Origin: Prochlorococcus sp. AG-402-N23
Lineage (GTDB): Bacteria > Cyanobacteriota > Cyanobacteriia > PCC-6307 > Cyanobiaceae
Reading direction: 5' to 3'
NCBI GenBank assembly: GCA_003216355.1
Contig: QCIX01000003.1
Span: 1 to 64,000, forward strand
Length of the DNA: 64,000 nt
Shown here piece by piece: positions 40,421 through 49,213 of the stretch (its first letter is position 1; every line of letters starts with the position of its first letter). The notes under the pieces are model-generated. The model was not told the DNA's origin. It saw only the letters and a list, made by a program, of their open reading frames with translations, and made no database searches. The translations under genes and the position numbers were made by a program.

Positions 40421-41059
40421 CTATAAAGCATTAGTTGATTCTATTGATAAAATAGTATCTCTGAGATAATTATCATCTAACCTCATAGATAAAGGATTTC
40501 CAATTAGTCTTGCAGTCGAGTAATAAAGATCATCTATTTTAATTAAACCATTCTCTTTAAGAGTCTTTCCGGTTGCAACCAAATCAACTATTGCCTCTGC
40601 CATACCTGTAATAGGACCAAGCTCGACTGATCCTGTCAAATGAACTATTTCTACAGGAATATTTAATTCTTCAAAATAAGATCTTGCTGTTTTAATAAAT
40701 TTACTTGCTACTTTACAATTCGCTGGAAGATCAGTTGGTTTTGAATAATTGCTATTTTTCTTAACCGCCAACGACATATGACAACCACCAAATCCTAAAT
40801 CTAATAACTTTGCGACTTTTAATTCAGATTCTCGTAAAACGTCATACCCAACAATACCCAAATCAGCCTGACCATAACTTACATAAACAGGAACATCTCC
40901 ATTTCTTACTAATAAAGCTTTGGCACGTTTGCAATTTGATTCAAAGGTTAATGATCTATTATTTTCGTCCAACGCATCTGAGAAATCTAACCCAGCTCTT
41001 TTAAAAGTTGAAATTGAATCTTTTAACAGAGCTCCTTTTGGTAAAGCTATAGTAAACAT
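40421..41059 (-). CDS. hisG: ATP phosphoribosyltransferase, short form
   Basis: Catalyses the first committed step of histidine synthesis. At 212 residues it is the short (HisG-S) type that needs the HisZ regulatory subunit, which is not in this window. Motifs include [32 protein letters not shown] and the PRPP-binding stretch [19 protein letters not shown]. It is the first gene of the hisG-ABC-GNAT group and is divergent from gloB. hisIE, for later steps, is about 15 kb away, so his genes are dispersed. Confidence 0.95.
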   Translation of the reverse strand: MFTIALPKGALLKDSISTFKRAGLDFSDALDENNRSLTFESNCKRAKALLVRNGDVPVYVSYGQADLGIVGYDVLRESELKVAKLLDLGFGGCHMSLAVKKNSNYSKPTDLPANCKVASKFIKTARSYFEELNIPVEIVHLTGSVELGPITGMAEAIVDLVATGKTLKENGLIKIDDLYYSTARLIGNPLSMRLDDNYLRDTILSIESTNAL

Positions 41060-41099
41060 AGATCAATTTCTTCCAAGGATTCTTCATTCTAAGTTAACA

Positions 41100-41840
41100 A
41101 TGGAATTTAATAAAGCTCGAAATATAATCGGACTTAGAGTTTTAAGTGATAACATCATTTGGTTGTTGGTAAAAGATAAATCCGTTGTGGTTGTAGATCC
41201 ATCAGTTCACGAACCAGTTATTAAATATATAAATGAGAACAATTTTTACTTAGAAGCTATTTTGCAAACTCATCATCATTCAGACCATATTGGAGGGACG
41301 AAGACTCTTATTGAAAGATGGCCAAATGTAAAAGTGATTGCTTCTTCCAAAGAAAAAAAGCGAATACCTTTTCAAAATATATCTGTAGAGGATGGAGAAA
41401 CTTTAAGTATTTTAGGTGAAGAAGTAAAAATAATTGAAGTATTAGGACATACAAGCTCACATATTGCCTTCTTTTTGGATGGAGAAAATCCAGTTCTTTT
41501 TATTGGTGACACATTATTTTCTGGAGGCTGTGGAAGAATTTTTGAGGGAACTTATCAACAAATGTATTCTTCACTAAAAAGAATCAAATCTTTACCAAAA
41601 AATACTCTCATATATTGTGCACATGAATATACAAAGGACAATATATTGTGGGCATTGAATCTCAGGCCAGAAGATCAAGATATAAAAAATAAACTTTTAG
41701 AAGTTGAAAAAAAACTTTCTCTTAATGAATTGACAATTCCATTTTTACTTGATGAAGAGAAGAAAATAAACCTTTTCTTAAGAGCAAAAAATTTAGAAGA
41801 ATTTACTTTTTTAAGAGCAAATAAAGATTTATGGGTTTAA
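41100..41840 (+). CDS. gloB: Hydroxyacylglutathione hydrolase (glyoxalase II)
   Basis: Hydrolyses S-lactoylglutathione to lactate and glutathione in methylglyoxal detoxification. The 246-residue protein has the metallo-beta-lactamase motif [15 protein letters not shown] (H58, H60, D62, H63), [26 protein letters not shown] with a metal-bridging aspartate, and [11 protein letters not shown]. The ORF track begins 60 codons earlier at 40920, inside hisG on the other strand; that part is not family-like, so I start at ATG 41100. It connects functionally with gor and the GST-like gene through glutathione. Confidence 0.92.
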   Translation: MEFNKARNIIGLRVLSDNIIWLLVKDKSVVVVDPSVHEPVIKYINENNFYLEAILQTHHHSDHIGGTKTLIERWPNVKVIASSKEKKRIPFQNISVEDGETLSILGEEVKIIEVLGHTSSHIAFFLDGENPVLFIGDTLFSGGCGRIFEGTYQQMYSSLKRIKSLPKNTLIYCAHEYTKDNILWALNLRPEDQDIKNKLLEVEKKLSLNELTIPFLLDEEKKINLFLRAKNLEEFTFLRANKDLWV

Positions 41841-41864
41841 ATAGATTGGTATCTTCTTAAACAA

Positions 41865-42257
41865 ATGTCCCCCAAACAAGTAATTAAAACATCAAATGCT
41901 CCAGATCCAGTAGGACCTTATAATCAAGCAATAAAAGCTGGGGATTTTATCTATTGTTCTGGTCAAATTGCTATAGACCCAGCTTTAAATGAAATAACAT
42001 GTTTAGGTGATATAGAAAAGGAAACTATTCAAGTTTTAAAAAATCTCGCAGAAGTTCTTAAAGCTGGCGGAGCCAAAATAGAGGATGTAATAAAAACAAC
42101 TATTTACTTAACGGACTTAAGTAATTTTCAAATTGTCAATAAAATTTATAGTGATTTTTTTAATATTGAGAATCCTCCAGCAAGGGCCTGTGTGGAAGTT
42201 TCATCTCTACCAAAAGGAGTTTTAGTTGAAATAGATTGCGTCGCATTTCTAGATTAA
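41865..42257 (+). CDS. ridA: RidA family protein (enamine/imine deaminase)
   Basis: Removes reactive 2-aminoacrylate and related imines formed by PLP enzymes. The 130-residue sequence has the RidA pattern: APDPVGPYNQAIKAGDFIYCSGQI, then the C-terminal RACVEVSSLPKGVLVEIDCVA with the substrate-anchoring arginine. Length is standard. It follows gloB by 24 bases on the same strand and may be on its transcript. Confidence 0.94.
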   Translation: MSPKQVIKTSNAPDPVGPYNQAIKAGDFIYCSGQIAIDPALNEITCLGDIEKETIQVLKNLAEVLKAGGAKIEDVIKTTIYLTDLSNFQIVNKIYSDFFNIENPPARACVEVSSLPKGVLVEIDCVAFLD

Positions 42258-42342
42258 TTTCTAATTATTGAGAAATTTGAAATATGAACCAATTGTGCAC
42301 CATAGTTGTATAGATTATTAGGTGATAATTCATCTTTGATCT

Positions 42343-42570
42343 ATGACAGCAGCAAAGCTTAATATAGATGAACTAGAAGCAGGTTATCCTTTATTTTGCA
42401 AAGCTCTTAGACTATTAATTTTAAAAGGAAACTCAGTTAAAGATATAGAAAAGACAGTGTGTTGGAGTCATCTTGAAACTTTAAATAGATGTCTACCTGG
42501 TAGATATAAAGCACCAACATATTTAATGGCTTTAATCAAAAGAGATATTGCAAAGCCAAATAACTATTAA
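42343..42570 (+). CDS. Small DUF3136-like cyanobacterial protein
   Basis: A 75-residue soluble protein. The pattern ELEAGYPLFCKALRLLILKG, then KTVCWSHLETLNRCLPGRYK, matches what I recall of the DUF3136 family in marine picocyanobacteria, of unknown function. It has two cysteines and a possible helix-rich fold. It ends six bases from the convergent acRAF gene. The family name is tentative. Confidence 0.65.
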   Translation: MTAAKLNIDELEAGYPLFCKALRLLILKGNSVKDIEKTVCWSHLETLNRCLPGRYKAPTYLMALIKRDIAKPNNY

Positions 42571-42576
42571 AAAAGA

Positions 42577-42816
42577 CTAATCTTCTAAATAAAATTTATC
42601 AATATCCATTGAAAAGTCTTTTTCTTTGTCTGATATTTCTTTATTGTCTAAAAATATTGAAAGACTTACAAAATTCTTTCCGAAGCTGATATTTGGATAA
42701 ATATCCCTTTCTTTACATAATTTCTCAATTTCACCCATGAATTTACTAATTTTTGAGTATTGATCAAATTCAAATCTTTTTTCAATCCTCAAAGGTGATT
42801 CTCTTTCTTTCCACAT
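42577..42816 (-). CDS. PCD-like alpha-carboxysome RuBisCO assembly factor (acRAF)
   Basis: A 79-residue protein of the pterin-4a-carbinolamine dehydratase fold at the end of the carboxysome operon. The core reads LRIEKRFEFDQYSKISKFMGEI and GKNFVSLSIFLDN, as in the family. True dehydratases have an HHP catalytic motif; here the same position reads IYP (about residues 39-41), so enzyme activity is unlikely. Homologues at this position (acRAF) act as RuBisCO assembly chaperones in alpha-carboxysome bacteria. It lies 74 bases after csoS4B. Confidence 0.83.
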   Translation of the reverse strand: MWKERESPLRIEKRFEFDQYSKISKFMGEIEKLCKERDIYPNISFGKNFVSLSIFLDNKEISDKEKDFSMDIDKFYLED

Positions 42817-42890
42817 TACATTCTTTATTTAAGACTAATTACACTATAACTTCAGCAAAGTTTCTCAATAAATTTTTGAAGATAAAATTT

Positions 42891-43139
42891 TTAATCACTC
42901 TCCCAATAATCAATAATACCGCCAATTGTTAAATCGGTTTGAACTTCTGGATTAGGGCATGCAAATCTAGCGGCAGAGCCACTAGCAGTAAAAACCCAGT
43001 TACCTTCTCTAGCTCCAACAGGATCAACAGCAACTAATTTCTTTCCTTTATTATTTTCTAAAATTCGTAAATTCATATGACCCAACCCAGCGACTCTTTG
43101 AGTGCATACCATCCTTCCTAATACCTTCATAATTTCCAC
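42891..43139 (-). CDS. csoS4B: Carboxysome shell vertex protein CsoS4B
   Basis: A pentameric bacterial-microcompartment vertex protein (BMC-P, EutN/CcmL family) that closes carboxysome corners. The 82 residues have KVLGRMVCTQRVAGLG, VAVDPVGAREGNWVFTASGSAARF and the ending DLTIGGIIDYW, characteristic of CsoS4B. The start used is GTG (MEIMKVLG); an ATG three codons later is possible, but the MExM beginning resembles CsoS4B proteins known from sulfur bacteria. It follows csoS4A by 17 bases. Confidence 0.93.
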   Translation of the reverse strand: MEIMKVLGRMVCTQRVAGLGHMNLRILENNKGKKLVAVDPVGAREGNWVFTASGSAARFACPNPEVQTDLTIGGIIDYWESD

Positions 43140-43156
43140 AATTTATATCCTCCTTT

Positions 43157-43408
43157 TTATGACTTGTCAGGATCCCAATGATCAATAATTCCAACAATCG
43201 TTAAATCGCTTGGATAAGATTTACTTCCCGCAGCTTCTCTAGCAGCAGAACTTCCAACACAAATAACCCAATCTCCTGGCTTACAGCCAACAGCATCAAC
43301 TGCAACTTTATTAGAAGAACCATCTAATACAACCTGCAGATGTTTATGTTCAAAACCAGGAATCCTATTGGTAGAAACAAGTGGTTTTACAACCTTGCAA
43401 ATTAACAT
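43157..43408 (-). CDS. csoS4A: Carboxysome shell vertex protein CsoS4A
   Basis: The paralogous pentameric vertex protein of the alpha-carboxysome. The 83 residues contain MLICKVVKPLVSTNRIPGFEH, VAVDAVGCKPGDWVICVGSSAARE and DLTIVGIIDHWDP. The order after csoS3 and the wording of the core (GDWVICVGSSAAR) distinguish CsoS4A from CsoS4B. Its ATG is two bases after the csoS3 stop codon, implying co-translation. Confidence 0.94.
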   Translation of the reverse strand: MLICKVVKPLVSTNRIPGFEHKHLQVVLDGSSNKVAVDAVGCKPGDWVICVGSSAAREAAGSKSYPSDLTIVGIIDHWDPDKS

Positions 43409-43410
43409 AA

Positions 43411-44940
43411 TTAGTGAGCCTCCTCTGTTTTTTTATCTAAAGACATTCCAATAATTTGAGCGGAATGAATGTTGTCCCTATCTCTAATAGTAGAGCAAGT
43501 ATGTAACAAACCTTGATCAACTAAATTTTTATATCTAATTGATATCGCATTATTAACTCTTTCACAATCATTTATTGCCCTCTCTTTTGCGCCGGGTACT
43601 TTTCCAGAGTAATCAAATCTTATTACTACCGGAATAGGTAGATCTTGAGAAACATTTAATCCAGTAAAAATCTTCACTCCTACATCTAAATCTGGAGCCC
43701 CTTCTTCGACTGTATCTAAATGAGCAAAATAAGTTAAATTTCTGAGATGTACTTCTTTGAAACCTATACCTACTCCAATAAACCTCTCTGCATGTCCAAT
43801 ATCTTTATAAGAACCATTATGAAAACTCTTAACATAATCAATTTGAGAAATATTATTGACAATTAATTTATACGTAAATTTTTCCAGTCCACTGAGTTTA
43901 TCTTTTGAAGATTGCTTAGAAATTGTCTGGCAAATTTCTCTTTCCGCATCCTCTTTTGAAAAATTTATTGTTGAATTATAAATTTCTAATGTAGAAATAG
44001 TTTTTTCTAAATCTATACCGCCATCGCTAGTTGATAAATGTATTTTCAATGAATCAGTGTCTGTATCAAGTCCAATTAACATTAAATCCACAGAAGCTCC
44101 GCAGCAAAAGCTATTCTCTACAGCCTCTTTGAAAGCATATAATTTATTTCTACCTTCTGCTGCAGCTAACTCGTCATTACTCCCATGAGCTGCGCATCCC
44201 TGATGCAAAGGATCTACTGAACTAAAATGATAAGTTACAACTTTTAAGTACCTGGTATCTTTATGAGCTTCATTAGGAACATTCTCTCTATATCTTTTAT
44301 GTTCAGTTTTTACCCATCGATTAACAGTATTTTCAATATCAAACAGTGCTCCAGCATGGGATCTTCTTCTTACGGAACTAAAAGGTATTCTCATAACATA
44401 AGCAACTGAATGAGCTAATCTTCCATCTGAACAAGGAGTTATATCAAGTAAATGTATTCCACAATCTAAGAGAAATTTTTCAAAATCTTCTGCATCCATA
44501 CTTCCAGCAGCACCTTCAAGTGGATCATTGTTAAAAAAATTGTCGCTAAGTTTCTCATGCTGTTTAAAAGCACACCATGCATATAAAGCCCTCATATCAA
44601 GAGGTTTTACCCAAGATTTATCTAATACATGGAGGGGTAAATCTATTCCTAAATTTTTTCTTGATATTTTCTGAGCCTTATTTATAAAATCTTCGTGATG
44701 TTGAATTCGAGCAATTTCCTTGAGAGTTGGAACAATTTCGTCAAAATCACTTTTTATTTTGCTTTCATACCTAAATAGATTTTCATTTTGAATATTATTG
44801 GTTAATTTATGAGACTTTCCAGAATTTTGGAAATTATTTGATTCCTTAGTTTGTTTATGGATATTTTCAGTAAAAGTTTTCATTGGAGCGGTTGGACCCA
44901 ATGTGAAGTTCTTGGCTTTAGCCAGTCCTCTTAAAGGCAT
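43411..44940 (-). CDS. csoS3: Carboxysomal carbonic anhydrase CsoS3 (CsoSCA)
   Basis: Converts bicarbonate to CO2 inside the carboxysome, feeding RuBisCO. The 509-residue epsilon/beta-related enzyme has a disordered N-terminal tail (about 1-60), a helical domain, and the catalytic domain. Zinc ligands inferred from the family are Cys170 in TPCSDGR, His238 in TYHFSS and Cys249 in HQGCAAHG, with Asp172 nearby; the spacing of H238 and C249 agrees with the characterised enzyme. A degenerate C-terminal domain follows. It starts seven bases after csoS2 and ends two bases before csoS4A. Confidence 0.95.
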   Translation of the reverse strand: MPLRGLAKAKNFTLGPTAPMKTFTENIHKQTKESNNFQNSGKSHKLTNNIQNENLFRYESKIKSDFDEIVPTLKEIARIQHHEDFINKAQKISRKNLGIDLPLHVLDKSWVKPLDMRALYAWCAFKQHEKLSDNFFNNDPLEGAAGSMDAEDFEKFLLDCGIHLLDITPCSDGRLAHSVAYVMRIPFSSVRRRSHAGALFDIENTVNRWVKTEHKRYRENVPNEAHKDTRYLKVVTYHFSSVDPLHQGCAAHGSNDELAAAEGRNKLYAFKEAVENSFCCGASVDLMLIGLDTDTDSLKIHLSTSDGGIDLEKTISTLEIYNSTINFSKEDAEREICQTISKQSSKDKLSGLEKFTYKLIVNNISQIDYVKSFHNGSYKDIGHAERFIGVGIGFKEVHLRNLTYFAHLDTVEEGAPDLDVGVKIFTGLNVSQDLPIPVVIRFDYSGKVPGAKERAINDCERVNNAISIRYKNLVDQGLLHTCSTIRDRDNIHSAQIIGMSLDKKTEEAH

Positions 44941-44947
44941 TATTTAC

Positions 44948-47218
44948 TTAACCTCTTGCACCACCTGAAAAGGTAACGAGTTGTCCTTCACGAGTATTTC
45001 CACTAGATCCAGTTATCAAGAAATCTGGTTTTTCTGTTTCATCATTTCTTTTAACTTCCATAGGGGGCATTGCGCTCATAAATCCTGCTCTTGATGGATT
45101 TCGCTTTCTAGAAGAAGCCCCCTCTGTACCTGTCACCTTATCACCGCGATCCCAATCATCACCAGTTACGTTTCCCACTGATTGTCCTTCACCAGTAATC
45201 CTTGATGCGACTCTTTTTTCTGGTGTCTTTGCAGCACGGTCTGCCTCTTCAATTTCCATTTTTTGTTTATAAGTAATATTTTTATTCGGTTCGAATCTAA
45301 ATTTTTCAGTACCAGTGACCTTATCAACTGCCATATCAAAAGGTCCTGTTACCTTTGATCCATTTTCATATTCATTTCCAGTAACACCTTGAGTATTTTT
45401 TTCAGAATATTTTTCTCTTGATGGTGATTTAACAGAGAATTCATTCCAAGAGTTACCTGCTGACTTTTCCGGATTCGCATAAGCAGTATCATGTGGAGGA
45501 TTATCACATGCTTGTGAGAACTGATCTCCACCAACATAAGGAGTCCCTGTTAGGTTTTTACAAGCACCTTTCTTAGCACCTGTCATTACTCCGCCAATTC
45601 CTGGTTGTTGTCCTGTAAGTCTGGCATTTGAATTATTTCCAGAATTAACTATTGCTCGTGATTTCATATCTTCAGAAGTTTCATTATTACAATTCTCATT
45701 AATCTGATCTAAGCCTGCGTATGGTGTTCCTGTTAGCACTTTGCATGAACCTGGTTCATCTCCAGTTACTATTTTTGATCTTCCTGTCATAGTCCCGCTT
45801 ATTAAATTTGACTTTGAAGAAAGGCTTAAACCTACTTTTCTAGCTTCTGGTTTTGGTTTTGAACCGCAAAACTTCTCATATTGTTGAGATCCTATGTACT
45901 CATCACCAGTTATATTCTTGCAACTCCCATGTTCATTGCCTGTCATATGGTCTGATCTGCCTACACCTGTACCAGTTACATTATTCCCATTAAGAGTGTT
46001 GTAACTGCCTACTTTTTCAAATGCTTTACCTTTTGGATTTGGCTCTGAGCCAAGATATTGATCCCCAGTTAACTGATGTCCAGAACCTGATTCATCTCCA
46101 GTAACCAGAGTTGATCTACCAGGCAGTGATCCAGATACTTTTAATCCATCAGTTGTATTACTATGTTTAACCTTTGAAGGATTTTTTGGAACATCACCAC
46201 AATACATCTGTGATTGATTAGCAGATACATATTCAGTACCTGTAAGGTTTTTACAAGTCCCAGGTTCATCGCCTGTGACCCTCTCAGATCTACCGACTTC
46301 ATTTCCAGTTACTTTATTACCTGATGTTGTAGCGGTAACACTAGATCTAAGTGGTTGTTTATAACTTGGTCTATCTTGACAAAATTGGTCAACTACTTCT
46401 GCTCCCATGTATTGAGTACCAGTGACAGTTCTGCATGTACTTGATTCATTACCTGTAGTTTTTAAAGATCTATTAGCTTGTGTTCCAGTAACTATTTGAC
46501 CTGAATCAGTTTCACTTTTACCAACTTTCCAGCTAGCATCAGCAATATTTTGTTTGGCGCCATTTTTATTTGGACCACATGGTCTACATTTACCATTACC
46601 TTTTTTGCCTGTGGCACCAGTTTTACTTCTTAGTTCTCTCACTCTCTGAGAAATCTCTCTACTACTTAAATCTGGGTCTCCTCTTCTAGCTAAAGAAGCT
46701 GCACTGGTATTCTGTTTAGTTGCTGATTTACCATGCTTAGATTGAGCTTCTCTTCTCGCTAAAACAATATCTCTACTTGTATTAGTAATAGGCTTTCTCT
46801 TTTGATTAATTCTTCTCTTAACGTTAGGTTTTAGGGACTTTGATTCTGAACTAGTTAAATCCTGACTTTCTTGATTTTTACTTATGGTTGAATTAACTGT
46901 ATTTACAGGACTTTCTTTTTTAACATAAGTACGGGTTCTATCGGATGAAGCTATAGCTGATTTCCCATGGGTAGACATTGCTTTTCTTCTCTCTATTACT
47001 AACTCTTTACTAGATAAAGTTATTGAAGAATTTCTGTTTACCTGAGTTTTTGGAATATTATGATTATTAGGAGAAGACTGAGTCCCAGAAATCTGTATAT
47101 CTTGAGAAGATCGAACTCTATCTTTAGTAATTGAGGAATAAGCAGCAGCTTTTTTACCGCTATCACTCATCGCCTTTCTTCTTTCTAGTGCAATCTCTCT
47201 ACTGGTTTTTTTTGACAT
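44948..47218 (-). CDS. csoS2: Carboxysome assembly scaffold protein CsoS2
   Basis: A largely disordered scaffold linking RuBisCO to the shell. From ATG 47218 it is 756 residues; the ORF track adds three codons to a TTG. By eye it has four N-terminal repeats of the type REIALERRKAMSDSGKKA, which bind RuBisCO in the family, about six middle repeats built on VTGDEPGSCKxLTGTPY-like units (residues about 230-575), and a C-terminal region ending in LITGSSGNTREGQLVTFSGG, which contacts the shell. The third middle repeat has no cysteines. No frameshift between forms was evident. It is preceded by a terminator-like hairpin. Confidence 0.95.
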   Translation of the reverse strand: MSKKTSREIALERRKAMSDSGKKAAAYSSITKDRVRSSQDIQISGTQSSPNNHNIPKTQVNRNSSITLSSKELVIERRKAMSTHGKSAIASSDRTRTYVKKESPVNTVNSTISKNQESQDLTSSESKSLKPNVKRRINQKRKPITNTSRDIVLARREAQSKHGKSATKQNTSAASLARRGDPDLSSREISQRVRELRSKTGATGKKGNGKCRPCGPNKNGAKQNIADASWKVGKSETDSGQIVTGTQANRSLKTTGNESSTCRTVTGTQYMGAEVVDQFCQDRPSYKQPLRSSVTATTSGNKVTGNEVGRSERVTGDEPGTCKNLTGTEYVSANQSQMYCGDVPKNPSKVKHSNTTDGLKVSGSLPGRSTLVTGDESGSGHQLTGDQYLGSEPNPKGKAFEKVGSYNTLNGNNVTGTGVGRSDHMTGNEHGSCKNITGDEYIGSQQYEKFCGSKPKPEARKVGLSLSSKSNLISGTMTGRSKIVTGDEPGSCKVLTGTPYAGLDQINENCNNETSEDMKSRAIVNSGNNSNARLTGQQPGIGGVMTGAKKGACKNLTGTPYVGGDQFSQACDNPPHDTAYANPEKSAGNSWNEFSVKSPSREKYSEKNTQGVTGNEYENGSKVTGPFDMAVDKVTGTEKFRFEPNKNITYKQKMEIEEADRAAKTPEKRVASRITGEGQSVGNVTGDDWDRGDKVTGTEGASSRKRNPSRAGFMSAMPPMEVKRNDETEKPDFLITGSSGNTREGQLVTFSGGARG

Positions 47219-47242
47219 AATCTTCAAATGTGAAACTCTTTT

Positions 47243-47275
47243 GAAAAACTTTCTCCAAAAAATTTTTGGAGAAAG
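47243..47275 (-). terminator. Terminator-like hairpin between cbbS and csoS2
   Basis: On the minus strand, CTTTCTCCAAAAA pairs perfectly with TTTTTGGAGAAAG (13 bases each side of one central base), followed at once by TTTTT. The GC-containing outer eight pairs plus a U-tract resemble an intrinsic terminator. As it lies inside the carboxysome operon after cbbS, it may act as a partial terminator or a message-stabilising 3' end rather than a full stop. Confidence 0.7.
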
Positions 47276-47297
47276 ATATTTACTACGATAAGTAGCT

Positions 47298-47639
47298 TTA
47301 ACGTCCTTGGAAAACTACAAAAGCTGTTCCTTGACTTTGAGTGTAAGCATCGTATCCGATGATTCTTACATGATGATCAGGGTATGCTCTATGGCATGCC
47401 TCTAATTCGCTCACGATCAAGTTAAGATCTTTTTCCCCAAAGAATGGGAGTTTCCAATAAGACCAATAAGTTTGCATACATCCACTTGGATGAACATGCT
47501 CAATAACTGGACTCCAACCTTGAGCAATTATGTACGCAATTTGGTCATATATTTCTTCCTGGGTCATCGGTGGTAAGAAACCGAATGTTTCCAGGGTTGC
47601 AACTGTTTGATAGTCGCTTACTGTGCTCTGGAAAGGCAT
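47298..47639 (-). CDS. cbbS: RuBisCO small subunit, form IA
   Basis: Caps the L8S8 RuBisCO complex inside the carboxysome. The 113-residue protein has ETFGFLPPMTQEEIYDQIAYI, PVIEHVHPSGCMQTYWSYWKLPFF and the C-terminal HVRIIGYDAYTQSQGTAFVVF, typical of form IA small subunits of alpha-cyanobacteria. It lies 89 bases after cbbL, a spacer with two hairpins, and is followed by a terminator-like hairpin before csoS2. Confidence 0.97.
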   Translation of the reverse strand: MPFQSTVSDYQTVATLETFGFLPPMTQEEIYDQIAYIIAQGWSPVIEHVHPSGCMQTYWSYWKLPFFGEKDLNLIVSELEACHRAYPDHHVRIIGYDAYTQSQGTAFVVFQGR

Positions 47640-47665
47640 AATTAATCAAAATGTGAATGTAATTA

Positions 47666-47714
47666 CTCGTAAAAACGAGATTTTAATAAGTTTGAGGAGA
47701 ATAAATCTCCTCAA
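47666..47714 (-). promoter_or_regulatory. Hairpins in the cbbL-cbbS spacer
   Basis: Two inverted repeats lie between cbbL and cbbS. The stronger, plus-strand TTGAGGAGA-ataaa-TCTCCTCAA at 47692-47714, has nine pairs and a five-base loop. A smaller one, CTCGT-aaaa-ACGAG, is at 47666-47679. Read on the minus strand the strong hairpin is followed by ACTTATTAAAA rather than a run of T, so it looks like a processing or stability element rather than a terminator. Confidence 0.6.
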
Positions 47715-47728
47715 TTTCGAAACTTGAG

Positions 47729-49144
47729 TTAACCCTGAACATCAAGCTTGTCGACAGTGTCAAACTCGAACTTAATTTCCTTCCAAGTTTCTAGAGCAAT
47801 AGCTAATTCAGGACTATGCTTAGCAGCTTCCATAAGAATGTCTCTACTCTCTTTTTCGATTTCGCGACCAGCATTACGGGCTTTTACACAAGCTTCTAAA
47901 GCAACTCTGTTAGCTGCAGCTCCAGCAGCTGAACCCCATGGATGACCATGTGTTCCTCCACCGAACTGAAGGCAGGAATCATCCCCAAAGATCGCAAGAA
48001 GTGCAGGCATATGCCAAACATGGATACCACCTGATGCGACTGCAAATACTCCAGGCATTGAACCCCAATCTTGATCAAAGAAGTTACCTCTTGATCTATC
48101 TTCGGGAACAAATGACTCTCTTAAGTTGTCAATATAACCAAGAGTTGTTTGACGATCACCTTCTAGTTTTCCAACAACGGTTCCAGTATGTAATTGGTCT
48201 CCTCCAGATAGTCTCAAACATTTTGCAAGAACTCTGAAGTGAATACCATGCTTTGGATGTCTATCAATAACAGCATGCATAGCTCTGTGAATATGCAGAA
48301 GCATGCCATTTTTACGACACCAATTAGCTAAACCAGTATTTGCAGTAAAACCACCAGTTATATAATCATGCATGATGATTGGCATATCTAGCTCTTTTGC
48401 AAATTCAGCTCTTTCATAGAGTTCTTCAGGAGTGTTAGCAGTACAATTTAGATAGTGACCTTTAACTTCTCCAGTTTCTCGCTGAGCAAGCTTAACTGCT
48501 TCTGCAACAAACTCAAATCTTTCTCTCCAACGTTGGAATGGTTGAGAATTAATATTCTCATCATCCTTGGTTAAATCAAGACCGCCTCTAAGACATTCAT
48601 ATACAACTCGACCATAGTTTTTACCAGATAATCCTAATTTAGGTTTGATGGTACAACCAAGTAGAGGTCTTCCGTATTTGTTAAGTCGATCTCTTTCAAC
48701 TACGATTCCGTTTGGTGGGCCACCGCAAGTTTTGATGAAAGCAATTGGGAATCTAATATCTTCTAGACGTAGATGTCTTAGAGCTTTAAATCCAAAAACG
48801 TTTCCTACAAGAGATGTTAAGACGTTTGTAATTGAGCCTTCTTCAAAAAGATCTAAAGGATATGCAATAAAAGCATAGAAAGCTTCAGGATCTCCAGGAA
48901 CGTCTTCGATTCGATAACAACGTCCTTTATAAAATTCTAAGTCTGTAAGTAACTCGGACCAAACTGTTGACCAAGTACCTGTTGAAGATTCAGCGGCAAC
49001 AGCTGCTGCAACTTCTTCTCTTGGAACACCTTCCTGACCTGTACATTTGAAACAGGCTAGTAAATCGGTGTCTAGGGGTACATATTCTGGAGTCCAGTAG
49101 GTATCTCTGTACTCCTTTACCCCTGCGTCATACTTCTTACTCAT
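47729..49144 (-). CDS. cbbL: RuBisCO large subunit, form IA
   Basis: The catalytic subunit fixing CO2 onto ribulose bisphosphate. The 471-residue protein has [19 protein letters not shown] with a catalytic lysine, the carbamylated-lysine motif [11 protein letters not shown] (K193), [19 protein letters not shown], loop 6 [14 protein letters not shown] and the C-terminal [16 protein letters not shown]-terminal sequence and gene partners identify form IA, the alpha-carboxysome type. It starts 69 bases after csoS1. This gene (also called rbcL) is likely among the most expressed in the window. Confidence 0.98.
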   Translation of the reverse strand: MSKKYDAGVKEYRDTYWTPEYVPLDTDLLACFKCTGQEGVPREEVAAAVAAESSTGTWSTVWSELLTDLEFYKGRCYRIEDVPGDPEAFYAFIAYPLDLFEEGSITNVLTSLVGNVFGFKALRHLRLEDIRFPIAFIKTCGGPPNGIVVERDRLNKYGRPLLGCTIKPKLGLSGKNYGRVVYECLRGGLDLTKDDENINSQPFQRWRERFEFVAEAVKLAQRETGEVKGHYLNCTANTPEELYERAEFAKELDMPIIMHDYITGGFTANTGLANWCRKNGMLLHIHRAMHAVIDRHPKHGIHFRVLAKCLRLSGGDQLHTGTVVGKLEGDRQTTLGYIDNLRESFVPEDRSRGNFFDQDWGSMPGVFAVASGGIHVWHMPALLAIFGDDSCLQFGGGTHGHPWGSAAGAAANRVALEACVKARNAGREIEKESRDILMEAAKHSPELAIALETWKEIKFEFDTVDKLDVQG

Positions 49145-49213
49145 AAGGATAAATTTAGGTCTGTTTAGGGAAAATAATTATTGTGCAAAATTTATAAATC
49201 TTGCTTTACTTAA

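Noticed and set aside
40920-41099. Upstream 60 codons of the gloB ORF
   Set aside because: They lie antisense to hisG and do not resemble the hydrolase family, while the ATG at 41100 begins the known domain.
44948-47218. Possible programmed frameshift in csoS2
   Set aside because: Some sulfur bacteria make two CsoS2 forms by frameshifting. I saw no clear slippery site with a following structure here, although I could not run a full search.
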